Shown here: positions 1-4,833 of the stretch, piece by piece
Numbering within the stretch: position 1 is the first letter of the stretch
Layout of the letters: each line of letters begins with the position of its first letter
Origin: AC-32 sp049644305
GTDB taxonomy: Bacteria > Actinomycetota > Thermoleophilia > Gaiellales > Gaiellaceae
Reading direction: 5' to 3'
Length of the DNA stretch: 7,148 bases
Assembly: GCA_049644305.1 (NCBI GenBank)
Contig: JBARRQ010000013.1
Span: forward strand, 1 to 7,148
The notes under the pieces: generated by a model
Told to the model about the DNA's origin: nothing
Database searches by the model: none
Seen by the model: the letters and a program-made list of their open reading frames with translations, nothing else
Position numbers and translations under genes: made by a program

Positions 1-530
1 TGGTCGCGGTGATGCTCTCCGCCCAGACGACCGACGTGAACGTGAACCGGGTCACCGAGCGGCTCTTCCAGAAGTACCGCAGGCCCGACGACTACCTGGC
101 GGTGCCGGTGGACGAGCTCGAGAACGACATTCGACCCACGGGCTTCTTCCGGCAAAAGGCGAAGGCGATCCGCGGCACGATGAAGATGCTGCTCGAGGAG
201 TACGACGGACGGGTCCCCGACCGGCTCGAGGATCTTTTGCGTCTGCGCGGAGTCGCCCGCAAGACAGCGAACGTGGTCGTAGCCGAGCGGGGCGAAGCGC
301 AGGGAATCGTGGTCGACACACACGTGCGCCGGCTCTCACAGCGACTTGGCCTGACGCGGCACGAAGACCCCGTCAGGATCGAGCGCGACCTGCAGCGGCT
401 CGTCCCACGCCGCTACTGGAACATCCTCCCGCACCTGCTGATCTGGCACGGCCGTCGGGTCTGCCTTGCACGCACCCCGCGCTGCGAGGTCTGCGTCGTG
501 AACGACCTCTGTCCGTCAAGTCGCCTCTAA
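1..530 (+). CDS. nth: Endonuclease III (DNA glycosylase/AP lyase), 5'-truncated by window edge
   Basis: This is the C-terminal part of endonuclease III, which removes oxidised pyrimidines and nicks the abasic site in base-excision repair. The frame is open from base 3 (V-A-V-M-L-S-A-Q), so the true start lies outside the window; the GTG at 9 and ATG at 12 are internal codons. The visible protein aligns without gaps to my memory of E. coli Nth, with about 35 residues missing. Counting from the GTG, the helix-hairpin-helix LRGVARKTANVV carries the catalytic Lys at residue 85 (E. coli Lys120), and VDTH carries the catalytic Asp at 103 (Asp138). Cys152, 159, 162 and 168 form the C-X6-C-X2-C-X5-C [4Fe-4S] loop. 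The protein ends a few residues after the cluster, as is normal. Two strong hairpins follow the TAA. I see no damage in the visible part. Confidence 0.96.
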   Translation, partial: VAVMLSAQTTDVNVNRVTERLFQKYRRPDDYLAVPVDELENDIRPTGFFRQKAKAIRGTMKMLLEEYDGRVPDRLEDLLRLRGVARKTANVVVAERGEAQGIVVDTHVRRLSQRLGLTRHEDPVRIERDLQRLVPRRYWNILPHLLIWHGRRVCLARTPRCEVCVVNDLCPSSRL

Positions 531-548
531 GGCGCCGCTTGCGGCGCC
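531..548. repeat. Perfect GC hairpin 1, CTTG-capped, right after nth stop
   Basis: GGCGCCGC (531-538) and GCGGCGCC (541-548) are exact reverse complements separated by TT. Because C and G flank the TT, the folded loop would be a CUUG tetraloop. It begins at the base following the nth TAA. It is probably part of the nth transcript end or an intergenic palindromic repeat unit. No T-run follows. Confidence 0.6.
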
Positions 549-555
549 GCTATCA

Positions 556-581
556 GGAGGCGCGGGCTTGCCCGCGCCTCC
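556..581. terminator. Perfect 12-bp CTTG-capped hairpin 2, candidate nth terminator or intergenic palindrome
   Basis: GGAGGCGCGGGC (556-567) pairs perfectly with GCCCGCGCCTCC (570-581) around a TT, again giving a CUUG cap. A 12-bp stem with 11 G:C pairs lying 25 bases after the nth stop would block or terminate transcription, or protect the 3' end of the mRNA. A U-tract is absent (GTCTGAAATG follows), so it is not a canonical intrinsic terminator. It could also be a REP-like dispersed palindrome. The structure is seen directly; its role is inferred. Confidence 0.5.
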
Positions 582-661
582 GTCTGAAATGACCGGTCGA
601 GCCATCGGAATTCGTCGCAAACGGTCTCAAAGCCGGCACAGTCGCGTCACGCCGCGGCGCT

Positions 662-667
662 TAGCCT
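662..667 (+). promoter_or_regulatory. Putative -10 hexamer TAGCCT for the 97-codon gene (leaderless)
   Basis: TAGCCT fits the housekeeping sigma -10 pattern TANNNT and ends 6 bases before the ATG at 674. This spacing puts transcription start at or next to the A of ATG. No Shine-Dalgarno-like purine run precedes the ATG, and no recognisable -35 was found. Confidence 0.45.
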
Positions 668-673
668 TGCCAT

Positions 674-967
674 ATGCGTTCGGTGGAGCTGGCGATCTAC
701 GCGGACGCGCTCTCCGGCGAGGCGGCGACTCTCAGCGCCCGCGCCGAGCGCGCCCGCTCACGTCTGCGTCAGGCTGCGATCGAGAAGCGCGCCCGCGGCG
801 AGCTGAGCGAGACCGCGATCGAGCGGCTCGAAGGCCGCGGCCTGCTCGGGACGATCGAGGAGAACGCAGTGCGCGCCGAGCTTCGCGACCTGGAGGCGTC
901 GCTCGACGCCCTCGAGGAACTTCAGGCGTGGGTCGAGGCGCAGCTCGCGGAAACTAGCGCGGCGTGA
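674..967 (+). CDS. Small charged coiled-coil-like protein, unknown function (97 aa)
   Basis: I do not recognise this family. It encodes 97 residues, rich in Ala, Glu, Arg and Leu, with no Cys, no signal peptide and no membrane segment. Residues about 14-55 and 62-95 look like two amphipathic helices broken near the Gly-rich turn RLEGRGLLGT (51-60), suggesting a helical hairpin or coiled coil in the cytoplasm. The ATG at 674 is chosen because a TANNNT hexamer lies 6 bases upstream, consistent with leaderless expression; there is no ribosome-binding site. An overlapping 129-codon frame (568-957) is extremely Arg-rich and less protein-like, so I prefer this one. Its last 14 bases overlap, tail to tail, the stop region of the minus-strand PAS gene. 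A structural or accessory role is a guess. Confidence 0.6.
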   Translation: MRSVELAIYADALSGEAATLSARAERARSRLRQAAIEKRARGELSETAIERLEGRGLLGTIEENAVRAELRDLEASLDALEELQAWVEAQLAETSAA

Positions 968-1397
968 GCGCGACCAGGAGCCCGCCGTCCTCGTCGTAAG
1001 CGGGGAAGAAGTCGGCGATGACGGCCTTCGAATGACCCGCGCGCGTCCGCAGCTCGAGCTGCTGGCCCATCCTGCGGACGCCCCATTCCAGCGACACCTG
1101 GGCCGGGTTCTGCCCGTCGAACCCGGTGATTCCGAGCGCCTCGATCACGTCGCGACCCATCAGATCCTTCTCCTGGAACCCCGAGAGCTCGAACACGTCA
1201 CGTCCCGCCGCAAGGACCCGCGCTTCCCGGTCGCAAACAACGAAGCCGGTGGTCGGCGCCGGGTAGTAGTCCTCGAGCAGCTCGAAGAGGAAGCCGAAGC
1301 CGCAGTGATGGCAGGCCACGGCCTGCTGGGACAGCCCTTCGCGCCGGTCGTGGTCGATCGACCGCTCCTTGCAGTTCGGGCAGATGAAGTAGGGCAT
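954..1397 (-). CDS. Zinc-ribbon/PAS-domain protein, putative small sensor (147 aa)
   Basis: The N-terminus MPYFICPNC has a treble-clef or zinc-ribbon pattern with CPNC (Cys6, Cys9) and CHHC (Cys29, Cys32), probably one Zn site. Residues about 47-145 resemble a single PAS domain: GFVVCDREARVLAAG, then SGFQEKDLMGRDV, and a final strand run ending GGLLVALTPR. There is no kinase, GGDEF or DNA-binding output domain, so it may sense a ligand or redox state and act through a partner; that is inference. The frame stays open upstream to 1571, but that extension overlaps corA and reads like low-complexity shadow. I choose the ATG at 1397 because the zinc ribbon begins there and TACCAT lies 7 bases upstream. 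It starts 14 bases after the corA stop and overlaps the 97-codon gene by 14 bases at its end. Confidence 0.75.
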   Translation of the reverse strand: MPYFICPNCKERSIDHDRREGLSQQAVACHHCGFGFLFELLEDYYPAPTTGFVVCDREARVLAAGRDVFELSGFQEKDLMGRDVIEALGITGFDGQNPAQVSLEWGVRRMGQQLELRTRAGHSKAVIADFFPAYDEDGGLLVALTPR

Positions 1398-1404
1398 GCG
1401 ATCG

Positions 1405-1410
1405 ATGGTA
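1405..1410 (-). promoter_or_regulatory. Putative -10 hexamer TACCAT for the zinc-ribbon/PAS gene (leaderless)
   Basis: On the minus strand TACCAT is followed by 7 bases and then the ATG at 1397. It sits wholly inside the 14-base gap after the corA stop codon (1412-1414). No Shine-Dalgarno sequence is present. This favours an own leaderless promoter over simple read-through from corA. Confidence 0.4.
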
Positions 1411-1411
1411 G

Positions 1412-2410
1412 CTACGACGTACGGCGGCGCCGACCGGCAAGCGTGCGGGGGTCCAGCTTCTGTAACGGAGGCAGGCGCGGCCGCCGGAGCGGATCCCCGC
1501 CGATCCAGCCGAGCCAGCGGAAGAACGCCAGCTGCATCGCGGTTGTCAGCAGGATCCAGCCCCAGCTCCACCAGTAGCCGAAGCGCCAGCCGAGCTCGGG
1601 GATGTGGTGGAAGTTCTGGCCGTAGAGGCCCACGATGAACGTCGGCACGAGCAGCACCGAGGCGATCACGGTCAGCCGCTTCATCACCTCGTTCTGGTCG
1701 TTGGCGATCTTGGCCTGGTTGTAGTCGCGCGCGCTCGAGAGCAGGTCGCGGGAAAGGTCGAGACCGTCCACCGACCGGAGCAGCTTGTCGTAGGAGTCGG
1801 AGAAGTCGAGCTCGATCGCACGGGGGAAGAGCTCAGTTCCATCGCCGATTTCGAGGCGCTTGTCGACGATCCGGCGGACTGCATCGCGCGTGGGCGCGAG
1901 CACGCGCCGCACGTGCAACATGTCGTGGCGAAGCTGCGAGATCCTCGCGCGGATCTGGCTCGAGGGCCAGCGCTCGATCCCGTCCTCCAGCTCGTCGATC
2001 TCGTCGTTGAGCGCGTCGACCAAATCGAGGTAGTACTCGGCGATCAGGTTCACCAGCCGGTATAGCGCCGTCCCCACATCCGCCTTGCCCTCGGCCTCGG
2101 CCGACTGCCGGGCCGGCTTGGGATCAAAGGGATAGCCCCGCTCCGGCGTTTTTCGCACCGTCACGAGGCGCTCGCGTGTCGCGATGAGATCGATCTCCTG
2201 ATAGAAGATCCGATCCTCGTCGCGGATGCAGACCGGGACGAGGAAGACGCCGAACACGTAGGTGGGATGTCGCTCGAGCCGCGGGCGCGGCTCGTCGTCG
2301 TGGACCGCCGGCCTGAGCAGCAACTCGAGGGCGCGGTCGTGGATCGCCTGCGGCAGGGCGGCGTCGAGCTCTTCCGCCGTCGGGTCGACCAAGTCGATCC
2401 ACTCGGCCAT
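1412..2410 (-). CDS. corA: CorA-family magnesium/divalent cation channel, GQN variant
   Basis: This is a 332-residue CorA-type channel, which forms a pentameric inner-membrane pore for Mg2+ or other divalent cations. The N-terminal two-thirds is the cytoplasmic funnel domain with long acidic and helical stretches (for example LNDEIDELEDGIE at about 134-146). Transmembrane helix 1 covers about 245-262 (LTVIASVLLVPTFIVGLY) and helix 2 about 278-300. The signature loop reads YGQNF (263-267) instead of the canonical YGMNF. I recall this variant in actinobacterial homologues, so it need not mean loss of function. After helix 2 there is an unusually long basic tail of about 30 residues ending in a run of Arg. 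The ATG at 2410 is supported by TACTCT 7 bases upstream. It lies 47 bases downstream of trxB on the same strand. The transported ion cannot be told from sequence. Confidence 0.92.
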   Translation of the reverse strand: MAEWIDLVDPTAEELDAALPQAIHDRALELLLRPAVHDDEPRPRLERHPTYVFGVFLVPVCIRDEDRIFYQEIDLIATRERLVTVRKTPERGYPFDPKPARQSAEAEGKADVGTALYRLVNLIAEYYLDLVDALNDEIDELEDGIERWPSSQIRARISQLRHDMLHVRRVLAPTRDAVRRIVDKRLEIGDGTELFPRAIELDFSDSYDKLLRSVDGLDLSRDLLSSARDYNQAKIANDQNEVMKRLTVIASVLLVPTFIVGLYGQNFHHIPELGWRFGYWWSWGWILLTTAMQLAFFRWLGWIGGDPLRRPRLPPLQKLDPRTLAGRRRRTS

Positions 2411-2417
2411 GCGGCCG

Positions 2418-2423
2418 AGAGTA
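2418..2423 (-). promoter_or_regulatory. Putative -10 hexamer TACTCT for corA (leaderless)
   Basis: Minus-strand TACTCT is followed by 7 bases and the ATG at 2410. No Shine-Dalgarno motif occurs between them. It lies in the 47-base gap after the trxB stop, so corA may be transcribed independently of trxB. No clear -35 is seen. Confidence 0.45.
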
Positions 2424-2457
2424 GCCCCCGGTTCGGCTGGCTTAGGCCGACAGAGCC

Positions 2458-3444
2458 CTAGACTTCGGCAGCTTCTGGGCGAGGCGCAGTCAGCGAGGTT
2501 CCGGGGTGGCCCTCTCGGGCCGCCAGCCAGCGCTCGGCGTCGAGCGCGGCCATGCTGCCGGTCCCGGCTGCCGTGACGGCTTGCCGGTAGGTGTGGTCGA
2601 CGACGTCGCCGGCTGCGAAGACGCCCTCGACATTCGTGGCCGTCGACCCGGGCTTTGTCAGCAAATAGCCGGCCTTGTCGTGGTCGAGCTGATCGAGGAA
2701 GAGGTTGGTGTTCGGGTCGTGGCCGATCGCGACGAACAGGCCCTGCGCCGGCAGTTCGCGGGTCTCACCGGTGCTGAGGTCGCGGATGCGGACGCCGGTC
2801 GTCTGTCCGTTCTCCGAGAGGACTTCCTCGACGACCGCGGGCGTCAGGAACTCGATCCTGTCGTTCGCGCGGGCGCGGTCGAGCATGATCGGCGATGCAC
2901 GGAACTCGTCGCGCCGGTGGACCAGCGTGACCTTGGTGGCGAACTTCGTCAAGAAGATCGCCTCCTCCATCGCCGAGTCGCCGCCGCCGACGACGACGAC
3001 CTCCTTCTCGCGGAAGAACGCGGCATCGCACACGGCGCAGTACGACACGCCCTTTCCCTGGAGCGTCCGCTCGGTCTCGAGGCCGAGCTGCCGGGCGCTG
3101 GCGCCCGTGGCGATGATCACGCTCTCGGCGAGGTGCTCCCTGTCGCCGACCCAGATCCGGAACGGCCGCTCGGAGAAATCGACCTTGGTCACATCGTCGG
3201 TGATGAACTCGGCACCGAAGCGCTCGGCCTGGCGGCGGAAGTCCTGCATCATCTGCGGCCCGAGAATCCCCTCGGCATAGCCCGGGTAGTTCTCGACGTC
3301 GCTCGTGATCATCAGCTGGCCGCCCCAGGCGAAGCCCTCGATGACGAGCGGCTGCAGGTTTGCGCGCGCGGCGTACAGCGCGGCCGTGTACCCGGCCGGC
3401 CCGCCACCGATGATGATCAACTCTCGAATTCCTTCGTCGTACAT
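2458..3444 (-). CDS. trxB: Thioredoxin reductase, NADPH-dependent
   Basis: This FAD-dependent thioredoxin reductase passes electrons from NADPH to thioredoxin in the cytoplasm. The 328-residue protein is close to family length. Residues 8-18 hold the FAD-binding GGGPAG; Cys136 and Cys139 form the redox disulfide in CAVCD (CATC is commoner). GGGDSA (153-158) with HRRDEFR (176-182) is the NADPH site, and FAAGDV (277-282) is the second FAD motif. The HRR arginines argue for a true NADPH enzyme rather than a ferredoxin-type relative. I choose the ATG at 3444 because the protein then begins just before the first beta strand, as in E. coli TrxB. The open extension to 3549 adds 35 unlike residues and would swallow the promoter. 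There is no adjacent thioredoxin gene: corA follows after 47 bases. A Pro/Ala-rich tail of about 18 residues ends the protein. Confidence 0.95.
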   Translation of the reverse strand: MYDEGIRELIIIGGGPAGYTAALYAARANLQPLVIEGFAWGGQLMITSDVENYPGYAEGILGPQMMQDFRRQAERFGAEFITDDVTKVDFSERPFRIWVGDREHLAESVIIATGASARQLGLETERTLQGKGVSYCAVCDAAFFREKEVVVVGGGDSAMEEAIFLTKFATKVTLVHRRDEFRASPIMLDRARANDRIEFLTPAVVEEVLSENGQTTGVRIRDLSTGETRELPAQGLFVAIGHDPNTNLFLDQLDHDKAGYLLTKPGSTATNVEGVFAAGDVVDHTYRQAVTAAGTGSMAALDAERWLAAREGHPGTSLTAPRPEAAEV

Positions 3445-3458
3445 GTCTACAAGTATTA

Positions 3459-3484
3459 AACGACCTCGATCGGTCGAAACTTCC
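3459..3484 (-). promoter_or_regulatory. Putative SigR/SigH-type (ECF) promoter of trxB
   Basis: On the minus strand GGAAG (3484-3480) is followed by exactly 18 bases and GTT (3461-3459). The known SigR/SigH consensus in Streptomyces and mycobacteria is GGAA(T) N18 GTT, and trxB is a classic member of that regulon. Placing GGAAG at -35 predicts a start near 3449, about 5 bases before the ATG at 3444, so the mRNA would be almost leaderless. A housekeeping-like AATACT also ends 7 bases before the ATG (3457-3452) and could be a second overlapping promoter. The spacer contains an imperfect palindrome. Confidence 0.45.
3461..3476. repeat. Inverted repeat CGACC-N6-GGTCG in the trxB promoter spacer
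   Basis: CGACC (3461-3465) and GGTCG (3472-3476) are inverted around TCGATC, itself nearly symmetric. The site lies between the proposed -35 and -10 elements of trxB, a typical place for a repressor operator. In a GC-rich genome a 5-bp repeat can arise by chance, and no regulator is known here. Confidence 0.25.
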
Positions 3485-3583
3485 TCGGAGCCCAGGCGAC
3501 GAACGCTCCAGACGTAGGAACGGCCGTCGCGGAACCTCGAGCTCATCATAGGGCCGGCGCGCCTGATGCCGCGCGGTCGCGAC

Positions 3584-3589
3584 TAGAAT
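3584..3589 (+). promoter_or_regulatory. Putative -10 hexamer TAGAAT for the baeRF gene
   Basis: TAGAAT differs from TATAAT at one position and lies 26 bases before the ATG at 3616. That leaves room for a short leader with a ribosome-binding site. I see no good -35 at 16-18 bases upstream. Confidence 0.45.
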
Positions 3590-3603
3590 CGCCGCTTTCC
3601 GGC

Positions 3604-3611
3604 AAGGGAGG
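3604..3611 (+). promoter_or_regulatory. Shine-Dalgarno AAGGGAGG deciding the start at 3616
   Basis: AAGGGAGG ends 4 bases before the ATG at 3616, a strong but slightly close match to the 16S anti-SD. This contrasts with the minus-strand genes nearby, which have no SD and look leaderless. Confidence 0.7.
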
Positions 3612-3615
3612 CGAC

Positions 3616-4758
3616 ATGGCGGCGACTGTGACCTGGGAAGGGCTGCGTGACCTTGCGACCTTCCGGGCCGAAGACGGTTGCGCGATCAGCGTCTACCTCG
3701 ACCTCGACCCGAGCGTCTCGCCAACCGCCGGCGCGGTCGACAGCCGGTCGAACTCGCTCCTCGACGAGATCGAGAAGTCGGAAGCCGCGAATCGAGGAGA
3801 GCTGACGCACGAGCAGAAGCAGGGGCTGCGCGACGACGTCGCCCGGCTGCGTCTCTTCTTCGAGCAGGAGTTCAGCCGCGAGGGGTCCCACGGCTTCGCG
3901 ATCTTCTGCGCCGGCCTCGACAACGTCTGGCAGCCGTTGCCGCTGAGCGAGCGCGTGCCCGACGTGGTCAAGGTCGGCCGCGCCTTCTACCTCGCACCCC
4001 TCGTGCCGCTCGTCGGCCGTGGCGAGGGCGCGCTCGTCGCGGTCGTCGGGCGTGAGCGCGGCGACCTCTACCGCCTCAGAGCGGGGCGGCTCGAGGAGAT
4101 AGAGGATCTCTTCGACGAGCAACCGGGACGCCACGATCAGGGCGGCTGGTCGCAAAAGCGCTACCAGCGACACATCGAGAAGCTCGTGCACGATCACCTG
4201 CGCGACGTCGCCGAGCTCCTCGACCGTCAGGTCCGCCGGCTGCGCGGGCCACGCATCGTCATCGTCGGAGCTGAGGAGACTCGTGCCGAGCTCGAAGAGG
4301 TGATCTCGAACGAGGTGCGCAACGCGATCGTCGGCTGGACGACTGCTGACGCGCATGCGGGCCCCGCCGAGCTCTTGGAAGTGGTGGAGCCGCTTCTCGA
4401 ACGCTGGCGGGCCGAGCAGGAAACCGCCGCCGCAGAGCGCTGGCGCGAGGAGGCGGGCCGCAACGGTCGTGCCGCTGCCGGCTGGGCGCAGACCCTCGAG
4501 GCGGCGTCCGACGGTCGGGTCGAGCTGCTTCTTTTCCAGGACGGGACGGACAGGCACGCCTGGGAGTGCCCCGCGTGCGGCCGTCTTGCCGCCGAGCCCG
4601 GCAACTGCCCGCTGGACGGGACGAAGATGGAGGAGAGCCCCGACGGGCTCGACCTCGCCGTGCACCAGACGCTCGCCCACGGTGGCACCGGGTGGGCGCT
4701 GCGCGAGCGCCACGACCTCGAGCCGGTCGACGGAATCGGGGCGCTTCTGCGCTACTGA
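3616..4758 (+). CDS. baeRF (eRF1/Pelota/Vms1-like) bacterial release-factor-family protein with zinc ribbon
   Basis: This 380-residue protein fits the bacterial archaeo-eukaryotic release factor (baeRF) group. Residues about 10-135 form a variable N-terminal domain. The middle RNase H-like domain has ERGDLYRLRAG (147-157) and a loop GGWSQKRYQRHIE (176-188). This loop parallels the eRF1 loop GGQSxxRFxR, with Trp178 in place of the GGQ glutamine; Gln180 follows two residues later, recalling the G-x-x-Q catalytic loop reported for Vms1. The C-terminal part is L7Ae-like (RIVIVGAEE at 213-221; ending GIGALLRY) with an inserted zinc ribbon CPAC (Cys318, Cys321) and CPLD (Cys331, Asp334). Family knowledge suggests ribosome binding, peptidyl-tRNA hydrolysis or rescue of stalled complexes; the activity here is unproven. 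The start is fixed by a strong SD. It is divergent from trxB and 74 bases ahead of aconitase. Confidence 0.82.
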   Translation: MAATVTWEGLRDLATFRAEDGCAISVYLDLDPSVSPTAGAVDSRSNSLLDEIEKSEAANRGELTHEQKQGLRDDVARLRLFFEQEFSREGSHGFAIFCAGLDNVWQPLPLSERVPDVVKVGRAFYLAPLVPLVGRGEGALVAVVGRERGDLYRLRAGRLEEIEDLFDEQPGRHDQGGWSQKRYQRHIEKLVHDHLRDVAELLDRQVRRLRGPRIVIVGAEETRAELEEVISNEVRNAIVGWTTADAHAGPAELLEVVEPLLERWRAEQETAAAERWREEAGRNGRAAAGWAQTLEAASDGRVELLLFQDGTDRHAWECPACGRLAAEPGNCPLDGTKMEESPDGLDLAVHQTLAHGGTGWALRERHDLEPVDGIGALLRY

Positions 4759-4789
4759 CGCCGTTCGGGGCGGTCCCGCCCACTTCCCT

Positions 4790-4833
4790 GGAGGACAGCC
4801 CCGAGCGTGACGCTTCAGGAATACTCTTTGTGA
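4790..4833 (+). promoter_or_regulatory. Aconitase leader: GGAGG, possible 8-codon upstream ORF overlapping the start
   Basis: GGAGG (4790-4794) lies upstream of a GTG at 4807 that opens an 8-codon frame (V/M-T-L-Q-E-Y-S-L) ending in TGA at 4831-4833. That TGA overlaps the aconitase ATG as TGATG, an arrangement that can couple translation. A weaker AGGA (4817-4820) is 9 bases before a GTG at 4830, an alternative aconitase start one codon earlier. TACTCT (4822-4827), the same hexamer found before corA, ends 5 bases before the ATG and may be a -10 element. These readings compete; none is certain. Confidence 0.3.

Noticed and set aside
568..957. 129-codon Arg-rich plus-strand frame
   Set aside because: It starts inside hairpin 2, has extreme Arg content and overlaps the more protein-like 97-codon frame.
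1398..1571. 58-residue N-terminal extension of the zinc-ribbon/PAS protein
   Set aside because: It overlaps corA codons, looks like a shadow of it, and the ATG at 1397 has its own -10-like hexamer.
2411..2457. TCGGC/GCCGA inverted repeat after trxB as a terminator
   Set aside because: Only a 5-bp stem with an 8-base loop and no T-run; it cannot be told from chance in this GC content.
2506..3459. 317-codon plus-strand frame opposite trxB
   Set aside because: Antisense shadow of a gene with intact FAD, NADPH and CxxC motifs.
3445..3549. 35-residue N-terminal extension of thioredoxin reductase
   Set aside because: It is absent from typical TrxB proteins, covers the proposed promoter, and the conserved fold begins right after the Met at 3444.
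3517..3560. GGAAC motifs at 3517 and 3531 as a plus-strand ECF promoter for the baeRF gene
   Set aside because: No GTT or CGTC-like -10 occurs at a suitable spacing downstream of either.
3583..4713. Long (376-codon) minus-strand open frame opposite the baeRF gene
   Set aside because: It mirrors a gene with clear domain motifs, lacks any recognisable motif of its own, and is the usual antisense by-product of high-GC codon use.
4566..4832. Upstream in-frame extension of aconitase (737 codons in total)
   Set aside because: It overlaps the 3' end of the baeRF gene in another frame, is Arg/Pro-rich, and family length fits the start at 4833.
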